Positions 43,832 through 54,800 of a stretch of DNA of 64,000 nt are shown here, piece by piece (position 1 is the stretch's first letter; every line of letters begins with the position of its first letter). Source of the stretch: Liolophura sinensis (Eukaryota > Mollusca > Polyplacophora > Chitonida > Chitonidae). The stretch covers positions 35,434,510-35,498,509 of the forward strand of contig NC_088295.1 in the NCBI RefSeq assembly GCF_032854445.1, read 5' to 3'. A program made the translations under genes and the position numbers. The notes beneath the pieces were generated by a model that was given only the letters and a program-made list of their open reading frames with translations, was not told the origin of the DNA and did no database searches.

Positions 43832-46800
43832 TCATTCATACTCCAGTATCTGTTTGTGGTAGAACAGCAAATACCTGAAAAATAAAGAATAGCAATTTCC
43901 CAACCTCATCTGGCAACAAAACATCGACAATTCACAGTCATATGTTTATAATGTCAACAACATTTGACTTGATACTTGTAATCTCTAACAAAGGCCATGT
44001 TTGTACAGTTAAGCCAAAAGATCAGAACTATTCCGTATTTGCCAGAGGCAGACATTCATATCTGTGCACATATGTTCAAGGAAACATGTTGCTCACCTAA
44101 AAAACACTTGGTACAAATCATGTCTGTCATTCCAAAAAAATAAATTTAAGTGAAATTTATATCAAGTATTGGTATTTATTTACTTGATGGTGTTTTTATC
44201 AAGTACTAACAATAGTAGATTATCTTAAAACTTCAAACTGATACTAGTGAACCTGTAACTTACCCTTCGCTGTTCAAAACTTCCTGAGGTACGGCCTTAG
44301 TGATCATATGGTCATCACACTTAAACCACTGGTTCTTGTGCTGACGAATGAAGCATGTGTAATGGCCGGCCTCAATGGTGCCACTGTGGTTGACCACAGC
44401 AAACAGTGAGTATCTGTTAGAAAATACAATCCACTTTTATGTTCTACATATGCCTCCCACACCTACCTACCTGCCTGATGCATTTATTCTTTCACTTTCC
44501 AATAAAGGTATACATAGATTGAAGCGCTGATTAATAGAGTGTCCTCAAAGGTTCATATGAGACTAATTTACATATTTATTTGACTGGTGTTTACGGAAAG
44601 CCAGATATTCTTTGTCCAGTGTCTTTAATGACAAAAGTAGCATTTCATAGAAAACAAATCACGCCCTCAAATTTTATCTACAAATTACAAATTAACAGAC
44701 TGATCAAATATTTTGCACCAAATGCCCTGCTTCAAATTTGTTAATATTTGTGAGAAATAGAACATGTACAAAGATATATAACAATGTGTTGTTAATCTAT
44801 TAAACTGAAACACAATTGTCCTGGTGAAGGGATTGGACACATGATTAGTATTACTGAAAAAGGAGTAACCTACTTGTTGTCACAGGACAGACTGTTGGTG
44901 GATTCTAGTACAATTTGATTAGAATATCCGTTGTTGTTGTTTCTGGAGGAAGACATGAAGGGTGTCATGTCCAGTTCCTCAGGGAATGAGACATATGTTG
45001 AGATCTTCTTGTGGTAGCCTGTGGAATGCTCAAATCTCTGAAAGTTATAACAAAACTTCAGCGGTAACAAGACTTACAATACATGTTTTAAAATTTCCTG
45101 TTTTAAAGTAAATACATAAAATCAAGAGACTGAAATATCACATGACATAAAGGTATCACATGTGATTTACAGGTCGTTAAAACACAAAACTTCAGCATTT
45201 AAAGGGTTATAACAGGGTAGAACTTTTCCTCATTAACCATCTTGCCTAACTAACTTACCTTCAAATGGAAACACACTACCACTGGAAGCTTTTTCATCGT
45301 TAGCTGCTTTGTGGACTCCTGATAACTGTGGCATTTGCTACATTTTATCTTGGATGAACTGCCCAGATGTTCAGGCTTTGTAAACCTAGAGAAATACAGG
45401 CAGGATTACGACTCAATGACCTTGCTTTAATGCCTTCAGTGACACATTACACTGCACTTACACTAAGCTGAACCAACTACAATTTCGGATTCATGTAGCT
45501 GACAAGTCTGTTTTTCATTTTAGCACATATCAACCAGGAAGAACATTCATAACACAATTTTTAGCAAATTCCCTTACCCAGAAAAAAGTATAATTCATCA
45601 AGAGATGTTTTCATGAAAAATAAATGCACAATAATTCAGCTTAAAACACAGTGTTAAAAAATATTCTTGGTTATCAAGTAAACTCTGTCAGGTTTAGGAC
45701 TAATTCCTTTTTTCTTGTGAATGTTACAATGAAGTAATGGAAGAAGTCAACACATAACACTATTACCAATATATATTAATAAAATTTGGATAGAATGTTG
45801 AAAAATAAAGGTCTAATTTTAACTTAGTTCCAGCAATAGTGTAAAAGTGGCCTTTAGCTTATTTTTGCAAATTCTTTTTTCTCATCAGTTATAGGTAATT
45901 CAGTGATCAACTTAACATTCGTTTAAGATGCTTAACTCGCATTACCTTTTCAAGCAGTCAACTAATGAGGTAGGTTCATAGTTGCCAGGACTGTTTGAGC
46001 TTCCTGTAACAAACAATCATTGTAATATACATTAAGAGCTTAAGTTTATAGTTATTTGTACGTTAAAGTAAAAATAGGAGAAGTTTATAATATCTATAGC
46101 GGATACAGATGAAACACATAAATATCAGCAGTTTGAACACAAAAATGAAAAGATTTAACTTCACAAAATTACAAATTTGTAGGTTTAGCCTTGGTCCATT
46201 GTCCTGCTAGGGTCATCACTTAACATATTCATGTCCAGGCTACACCCACTGCCTGTCTGCTGATTCATGGTATTGTGGGGATGGTATTGTGAGGATTAAA
46301 AACTTTAATGGCTCAGAACACACTAAGTTCCCAGGTAAGGTATGTGACCAGTATGGAATCATGATAAATCAATTCTAAAAGGCAAAATAAAAAAATCTGA
46401 TAAAAGGTACATGTAGGTGGTCCATGCAAAATGCCACATGACATGAAAAAGCATGTCACTTCAGTTACATAGCAGGCAACATGTTTGACATCGCACAAAA
46501 AAAAATTTGCGACGTTGAAGTCCTAATTCACTGCAGAGCCTGCTATTGTTACAGGAAAATCTGTCAGCATCCCATTTCCAAGCATCTGCAAGTGTGTTGT
46601 TTATTAGAGTTCAATACACATGCATCTGATACATGTTAAAGAACTGTAGCATATTGCATGAAAGTGTAGAGGGTTATGTACCAGATAGGATTTCCTTCAC
46701 TGATAAATCAAGACCAGTCAAAATACTGTATTTAGTGTGACTCAAACTTGTGAGTGAAACCATTCCCATGTGGTTAGACAGCTCAGTTGGTAGAGCAGTG

Positions 46801-49800
46801 GGGCACACACTGTAAGTCATGAGTTCGAGTATCACTTGAGCCAGTATTTTCGCCGGTCAGGATTTATCAATGATAGGAATTATGTACCAGATCCTGGAGA
46901 AGAATCACTGCCTGTTGTCGGAGGTCCAGGGCCCAGGTCTAAGGAGATGTCCCAGAACGGATCAATCGTCGTTGACACATTACTACCAAACAAATCAAAA
47001 AATAAACATATTCATATATGGGTTTTTATTTCTTATATTTATTTGATTGTTATTTAATGCCAAATTAAGAATTTTTCACATGTACGATGGCAGACTTTTT
47101 TATGGGCGGAGTAAATTATGGTCCCTGAACACATCCTTGACAAGAATTAAATTGCTAAATTTCCCCACGTCACATATCTCAACACTGCTGAAAGACCAAC
47201 AGTCTTCAATAAAGACCACACAAGAGAGCACTGTTGTCCACTTCTTGACACAATGTAGCCAAAAACAATGGAAATTGAGAATAATTGCAAATTCCCTATC
47301 AAAGACTGGGATTCAACCCACATCTTGAGTGAACTAGAGATTGAAAGGCCTTAAATTTAACACGCAGTCAATTGTAATACAAATTAAACCAAAGTAGTGT
47401 AAGCAGAATAATTTTCATTCACCTGAACATCAATTATGGCTACTCAACTTCATTTATCGTTTGTGTTTCTTCTGACTACAGATGTACTTATTCGTCTTAG
47501 AGGGGGTTACTAACATTTTCTGCATGCCCCCCAAAAAGGGGGAATATTATGTAGGACTTCTATCTACACGCTAAAGAATCAAGTCTGATTTATTCCTTCC
47601 TTCAATCAGAAATAGTGTTCTGGTCACAATATAACTGTTATCAATTAACTTAACACAAATAAATGTAAACACAGCCTTACTTGCACTGTTGACATGTGAC
47701 ATCTGATTGTAAGCCACCTGTGAAAATCTGGTCTATGATACAGTTACAATGGTGAGGATTCGTCGTAGACATGCCATTTGTTCCTGACAAATAAAATCAT
47801 CTTGCAGTTAACTAGGTATTTGGTATTTCATCAGATCAACTCACAAGTTGAGATCTTTATTTATCTGACTGGTGTTTTACGCCGTACTCAAGAATCAAGT
47901 TGAGATCTTTCAATATACTTGAAAACATATATTCTACAATTTACAGCATAAAACCAGAAGGCATTCAAACTCTGCGAACTCAGAATCAGTTTATAATCAA
48001 ACTTGCCCAACATCTTCACTGTATTTTTAATGCATTTATAGCCCATGTGCCAAATCAAACTAAAGCAATCATTTCACCCACTCAATTCTCAATGCTTATT
48101 CTTGCTGCCTTGATTCCTGAAACATTTTGAAACAAGATGACCAATGTTTGGAGAAAAGTTCTGAAAGCTGAGTTTGCAGGTGATGCCATTAAAACAAAGC
48201 TGGCTTGTAAACGACAGATTATGTCAGTCTATGCAGGGAAATACTCTCATAAGTTGCCTAAATGTGCATTAGGTTTCACATTTCTCAAGACAGAGAATTA
48301 AGACAGATGTAACATCCTGAACCTTCTGCATCACCACCAAATGTTACCTTTACAGTGTCTGTGTAGAACATCCAGGGCTGCGATGAGGAACTCATGAGCA
48401 TCCTGCTGCTCGTAGCCAGCCAGATGCCGTGCATTCGTCCACACAAGGTGCAGCAATCGGTATGGTATGTGAGGAGTACGTACACCCGAATAAAACTGCA
48501 CAACATGTGTTCACACATTTATTTTACACTCAACGATTTTCTTACTAATAATACACGTAAGTTACAGTAACAACTCATTTTGTTTAAACACCTGGGATCC
48601 AGTAAGAAAACATCAAGAGGCCTTTAGCCCCTTGAATGTACTTATTTCAACCCATGATTCCAGACAGACTGGCATTTTGAAAGAAATTCCATATTGAATA
48701 CTTGCATATTTGTTACACATTCACTTATGTACATGTGTAACTTCATTACATTACTCAAGTTTAATTATTACCACATAAACCATGGCAATCCATCAATATT
48801 TACACAAAGAATCATTCGGCAAAGTAGACTGCTGTACAAACCTCCTGGAATAAGCGGGCCATTTCACAAACAAGGCACTTTTGGGACTGAGTGGCTTGGG
48901 GGCAGTGATGTCTGTCAGCCAGAAAGAAGTCCCGCAGCAGTGGTGTATGAGTTAGGGCTTGGACTATACAGTTCATAAAGCAGGTGTTCCCAAGATTGAT
49001 TAAACCACGCAAACCTGCAAGCATTGCAGATCTTCATATCAAGGGACGACCAACAAAACATATGTCATGGGTGTTTTTATGGTGCAAGACAGAATGAACC
49101 AAAGGTAACAGGAAAATGTGGCCAGTATTATAAATCATGAATGAATAAATTATGAATAAATTATTGAACTCAGCAACTCTTCAGTCTAAATATGATCAGT
49201 GTATATATGTTACTCCCATACTTTATCAGATTGGCCTTTCAGAGGATTAAAAACAAGGAAACAGTCGCTTCTTGAAGTCATATCAAAACAAATTCATGCA
49301 CTTACAAACTCTTCTGGTAACAGATGAAAAAAAAACTGAATATCTGTAAATACAAACACTTTTGGTTTCTTTGGCAGGGCTTTGTAAGGTTGAAATCTAA
49401 GAAAATTGACATGTTTGTGAATGATACAGTCTAAACAGGGTTGAGCAGTGATGGAGCTTGTGGTACCACCTACCTACAGTAGAGGTGCCCTCAACCTTCC
49501 TTCGTTTGGGATGCTGAATCAGAAGGTCAACTTCTTCCTGTGTTGGTTCCCATGGAGATAGGCGGTGACCTATACCTTCACAAATTCAAAGTGTTTCAAG
49601 GTTATACAAACCTTAAATAGCTTGGAAAAGAGTGCATGGAGATTTATCAAACCGATGATTAACAGTTCAGAGGGACAATAGTCTTTTATATTTGTTCAGG
49701 GTGATGAATTCACATACAGCATCTTTACATGTACATGCATATGTTGTATTCAAAATCTCTTTACAGGTGTCAGGTTTGTGGGTTGAAAAGAAAAAACTGA

Positions 49801-51590
49801 AGTGACTTTAGTAAACCACTACCATTTGCCAGGTAGGTCTACCTGACAAACCTCAACGCTTAAAGCCACAGACGAAGCCATGGGAGATGGCTACTGAACA
49901 TGAATCATCAATGATCAAGAGCCTGACAGTTGCAGTCAGCCAATGGTTTAACTGTCTGAGCCAGTGAGGGCTCCTTTCTTCTCACTTCTTTGATAAGCAT
50001 CAAAAGAAACAGTTTGGCTTTAATTGTTGTTCAACATAGAGTAGCATTAAAGGATACCATAGAAAGAGTATATACCTGTAGTACCACTAAAGCTGCACTC
50101 ACGTTTGTTAATGGGTCCCACCTTGGGGACTGCTTGTGTGACCTGTTTTTGAGCAATATCTTCCAAGTCTGCATCGTAGACATAATCACCACAAGCTATA
50201 CAGAAAACAGCACCATATGTCAGGTCTACAGCTACAACAAAGGAAATCAACTTATTACTTCTCAGGAAGGTAAGATTTATTTATTTATTTGATTAGTGTT
50301 TTACGCTGTACTCAAGAATATTTCACTTACACAATGGTGGGCTGCATTTAAATTGACAAGACCAGGCAGAACCCAGGGGAAAACCATCACCATTAGGATG
50401 CTGGCAGACCTTCCCATGTATGGCCCGAAAGGAAGCCAGCATGATCTGGACTTGAATTTACAGCGACCACATTGGTGAGAGGCTCCTTGTGCCACGCTGG
50501 CACGCTAACCAGCTCGGCCATAGAGGCACCAGGGCTCTCTTAATGTTATGAGCTCGCAACTATCATGACGACATAATGCCTACACTAATGGTTGCCATGG
50601 TAGTTAAGTGAATGTAACATTAACAGTGTTTCGTGAAGCTGGGCCCAGAGAGATAAGAAAAAAGTACATTTTATGTGACTTACATTTTATTCCGCAACAT
50701 TTACAAGGGTTGACTTACCTAATGGATGTTTACTAGTTTTGGCATGATCGTGGATATGTCCAGCACCATAACATCCAAAGTATATACAGTGTAGGCAGGA
50801 GTGGAGGCGTGGCACTGGTTGATGACACGAGTAACACAGACAGGATTTTGCCTGAGATATGATAAAAAGCATGAGTTAAAGTAAGATACTGACAGAAAAT
50901 TATCAAATGAAAAGGTATGCTGAATAGTGACTAGTTTTTAAGACAAGTGCATATACAATGAAAGAATTTAACAACTGTAACATTAAAAAAACCTTTACAT
51001 CTCATATATTTCATGCACAGGTTGTACATGGGCTTAAGTTCGGGTGAGAGAAGCGATCTTGTATTACAATGTGTAATTTAGGCCTACACAAGTGAACCAG
51101 CTATCTTGGACCAGGCACATGTTTACTTGCTCAATAATTCAACGAGATAAAGGTGTAACGCAGGTCCTTAAACAGCTTTGACATTCTTTACAGAGATAGT
51201 GTTAACTTAACAATAGTACCGTTGCTGAACTAGTCTGAAATATATCATCACAAAGCCAATGGATAAGGTGTCTTAACAAGATCAAACTGGTTACACTGCC
51301 GTCTAAAACAAAACAAAAAAACGTAACAAAAAAAAAATAAATAAAAATAAAAAATACGCTAATGTGATGGATACATGTTGTAAGGGCAAACGACATCGAC
51401 ACAACTACAATATATTGTTTTGTTATCATTCTTCAAGTTAAAGCTCTGTGGCAATCAGACGCTATCACACCTTTCGTCGAAGAGCATCGGCTGACGTGCA
51501 GGCGATGAAGTGGGCATGAATTATTCGGAATGGTTCTGTTCCTTGGGCTGCTTTGAAGGCACTCAAATGCTGGCAGCCATTTGAAGTCAT
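43832..51590 (-). CDS. USP22: USP22/nonstop-type ubiquitin hydrolase, 13 coding exons
   Basis: The SAGA deubiquitinase, removing ubiquitin from H2B. Exons in transcript order: 51590-51471, 50851-50719, 50231-50103, 49569-49474, 49014-48842, 48495-48348, 47783-47681, 46982-46888, 46003-45946, 45385-45259, 45037-44874, 44413-44264, 43874-43832. All phases join, giving 512 aa (human 525). ATG 51590 starts [18 protein letters not shown] and the following Cys/His pairs ([18 protein letters not shown]) form the N-terminal ZnF-UBP. The peptidase runs from [16 protein letters not shown] (catalytic Cys171) through [30 protein letters not shown] and [11 protein letters not shown] to AGHYT (His466) and WFKCDD, ending [10 protein letters not shown]. 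For exon 3 I chose donor C|GTGAGT at 50103 over a weaker one 50 nt later. The gene is complete; vertebrate USP22, USP27X and USP51 share this ancestor. Confidence 0.97.
44570..44625 (-). mobile_element. SINE tail fragment
   Basis: ATTTATTTGACTGGTGTTTAC followed by a damaged copy of the SINE 3' motif; in a USP22 intron. Confidence 0.45.
46687..46879 (+). mobile_element. tRNA-like insertion with inverted arms and 13-bp target duplication
   Basis: TTATGTACCAGAT occurs at 46674-46686 and 46880-46892, framing a 193-bp insertion. The core (46770-46845) has a box A-like AGCTCAGTTGGTAGAGCA, a 5-bp stem CAGTG/CACTG with a 7-nt loop, and box B-like GAGTTCGAGTATC. The T-stem and acceptor stem pair badly, so it is not a working tRNA. 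On both sides lie about 35-bp inverted arms (TGATAAATC...AAAATACTG, with mismatches). The right duplication covers the junction of USP22 exon 46982-46888 and its intron. Confidence 0.65.
47032..47110 (-). mobile_element. SINE 3' fragment
   Basis: TATTTATTTGATTGTTATTTAATGCC and ACATGTACGATGGCAG-type match to the SINE tail, about 50 bp upstream of USP22 exon 46982-46888. Confidence 0.6.
47857..47895 (-). mobile_element. SINE tail fragment
   Basis: TTTATCTGACTGGTGTTTTACG and CCGTACTCAAGAA, in a USP22 intron. Confidence 0.6.
50277..50530 (-). mobile_element. Full-length SINE in a USP22 intron
   Basis: Reverse copy with tail (ATTTATTTATTTGATTAGTG), body (GGCAGACCTTCCCATGTATGG) and tRNA-like head (GGCACGCTAACCAGCTCGGCC). 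It sits 46 bp upstream of exon 50231-50103, between USP22 exons 2 and 3. Confidence 0.85.
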
Positions 51591-51865
51591 TTTTTGGAGA
51601 CCACCGAGTCTCTTCGATACACTTTCATCTCGAAAACCTGATCTCAGTAATCCTGCTCCGGTAGAAACACGACAAAGGCAGCCTGTTCAACCGTCCATTC
51701 ACAACGACAGCACCGCCAAAAGTTCCGTTTCCGGATAGTTTTCATACAACCCACCAGAGGGCGTTCAAGTGGGTTCTGTGGACAGCGTGACAACTACGAC
51801 ATCACAGAGGGACAGTTAAGCTCAGCTCGACCAGCAAACCCTTGGTATTTCCTAAATACGCTGCA
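51591..51865. promoter_or_regulatory. Bidirectional promoter interval, USP22 (-) and the Cys-rich gene (+)
   Basis: Only 275 bp separate the two divergent ATGs (51590 minus, 51866 plus). The interval and its flanks are richer in CpG than the gene bodies, with no TATA box on either side. Shared regulation is inferred from the spacing. Confidence 0.55.
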
Positions 51866-54800
51866 ATGTTTTACAGAGAAATTGAGTTTGTGTTTTGTGC
51901 TCTTTGTTTGATACAACTGTCATTACTTTCAGTATCGACAAATTCGCAAACTAGCAGCACAACACCTCCCGGGAAATACAATGTCACAGGGCCCAAGCCT
52001 TCAGGTATGACAATATACGAATGTTACTTATGTCACGTGTAGGAGTAAGAAATGATCCAGTGTGGCAGTAGTAGACATATTCAATTTGATCAACTAAACT
52101 ACATGGCATTGGACTAATATTCTTTATTTTATTTTTCTGATTCTTTTTTTAATGACACTGTACCACCATTTTACTTTTAGACATTGTATGCTCGTCTGAT
52201 TGGCTCGACTCTGTACATTTACTCTACTCTGTGCATTTACTCTTGTGTATACTTCTGATAAACCATACTTGTTCTCTCAAAGTTCTAATATTTTTGAACC
52301 GCCTCGAATAATATTAAATCCCTTACACGAAGGTACATGTACATATCAGATCTTGCTTCTGAGTGAAGGGAGATTCAAGTGATATCGCTTCTAGAGGATG
52401 GCAGACGGAGCGAAAACATTTTATTTAGACATTAATGTTTTAGATTGATGCTCTGTACCGAGGCTGACATGACCAAATTTTGAAACGAGATATGTGTTAA
52501 GATTTGTGCGTGGGATTTGTTTTGATTTGAGGCGGGTGAAAATACTGCAGACTTTGAGCGAAATATGACGCACATGTCTCGGTGACGAGTGGGAAAGGTG
52601 TACTCAAAATATTTTCGGTCTTGGGTTTTCCTCGGGCTCTGCCCGGTTTCCACCCACGATAATGCTGGCCGCCGTCGTATAAGTGAAATATTCTTGAGTA
52701 CGGTGTAAAACACCAATCAAATAAATAAATAAATAAACAAAATATTTTCACTAATGTGATGATGGCTATTTTTATGAGTGGAGCAAACTGAATCATCAGT
52801 GGCAAGTTACTGACCTTCCCCGGCTTCCGTGGCTTAGTTGGTTAGCGTGCTAGCGCAGCGTAATGACCCTGGAGCCTCTGACTGATCTGGTCGCTGTGAA
52901 TTCAGGTCCACCTCATGCAGGCTTCCTCAAGTCTGGCAGCAACCTGCAGATGGTCATGGGTTTCCTCCGGGCTCTGCCTGGTTTCCTCCCACCATAATTC
53001 TGGTCACCATCGTATAAGTGGAATATTCTTGAGTACGGTGTAAAACACCAATCAAATAAATAAATAAATGAATATTGACTTTCCACAAAAAGTATGGAGA
53101 TGTGTGCACTCGATTATTTGTGGAAGTTATACATGAGTGGTCTTTAATAACGTTATATTGTGCAACAGCCACATGAGCATCATTGAATGTTTTTTGTCAC
53201 CAAGGCCCTACTAAATGTGAGAAATTCCCTGTTTCAGGCCACTTTTGAACTTTGACTGTATGTGTCTTACAAAATGACCTGATACCTAAACTAGTATGAT
53301 GTACTTGGTGTTTTTAAAATTTAGCAGAGTTTATCTTGTGACATTTAAAATATGCTCATAACTGTGGGATTTTTAATGCCAGCGGCCAATATAGCTGTAG
53401 TAATATGGTTGACCTTTCAGTTAGGCAAGTTATTGACAAAACTTTCCACATGAAATGTACACATGTTCACACTTGTATATTGGTGAAAGATAGATTAAGT
53501 GGTCTTTAATGAATGTTAGATTGTGCAACATCTACATGAGCATCTTTGACCACTTAGTGTCACCAAGGTCACCAGGTAGATTGGGGAATTCTGCACCGTG
53601 AGTAATGTTGACTTCCAGCATAGGGAGTGATGTACATTGTCAGCATAGAAAGTAATGTGGACTTCCAGAATAGGGAGTGAGGTACATTGTCAGCATAGTG
53701 AGTAATGTGGACTCTCAGAATAGGAAGTGATGTACACTGTCAGCACAGTGATTAATGTGGACTTCCAGAATAGGGAGTGATGTACACTGTCAGCACAGTG
53801 AGTAATGTGCACTTCCATGAAGGATAGGGAGTAATGTACACTGTCAGTATTGTGAGTCATGTGGATTGTCAGAATAGGGAGTGATGTACACTGTCAGCAC
53901 ATTGAGTAATGTTGACTTCCAGAATAGGGAGTGATGTACACTGTCAGCATAGTTGGTAATGTGCACTTCCAGAATAGGGAGTGATGTACACTGTCAGCAC
54001 AGTGAGTAATGTTGACTTCCAGAATAGGGAGTGATGTACACTGTCAGCATAGTTCGTAATGTGCACTTCCAGCTTTCCACAATACTAGTTTGGCTGTTTG
54101 TGCAGTTTTTGAACCAATATGGTCTCCCTCCGTATTTTTCAGGTCCTCTTGTTCACTTTTATTTGTACCGTAGTATGGTTTTGTCAGGACATAGGAAAGC
54201 ATACACAGTTTGGTCTGTAATAAAAAGCCAAAAATATTGCTGTGATGTCACTGATACCCTCCTATGTTTTAAATGCATTTAACTCGGTTAGAAAAAAATT
54301 AAAAGAAATAAATGAAACTATTTTCCTGGACAGTGTTTAATGGTCCTTATTGTGTTTTTGAAATAACAAGTTCAGGAAATTTACAGTGTACATGTGATGG
54401 TGTACATGTTTTTATATTTTGATTTGATTTATATAATTGGTGTTTTACGCTGTACTCAAGACTTTCATATTTTGAACACCTTTAAACCAGCTATTGTGAT
54501 AGTATGTATTCAGTTTGTTGCTGAATGTGCATATGAAATGAAATTAAGAACATGTGTCTCCAAATTTCTGATTGCAGGTTTACAGCAGGTTGTGGACCCA
54601 AATGGAAACTGTTCTCTGAATACTTCTGATTATTCTGCAGTTTATAACGAGAGATGTGGATCTTCGAGACCACTACCACCCTTATTGCAATATTTCTGTG
54701 GGTATATTGTGAAGATTCTGCAAAAAGTTTGTACGGATCATAATCCACAGCTGAAAATAACTGTACCTTCTGATGAACCCTGGCCTGAATCTAGATGTGA

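Noticed and set aside
46770-46845. A working tRNA gene (possible GCA anticodon)
   Set aside because: Position 33 would be G rather than T, the T-stem has mismatches, and the acceptor stem does not pair. It is better explained as the core of an insertion.
50047-50102. Extension of USP22 exon 3 to a donor about 50 nt further on
   Set aside because: It is open and in phase, but the GTGAGT donor at 50103 is much stronger and gives a length closer to human USP22.
53600-54075. CRISPR-like or regulatory array
   Set aside because: Simple 50-bp tandem repeat with no spacer structure.
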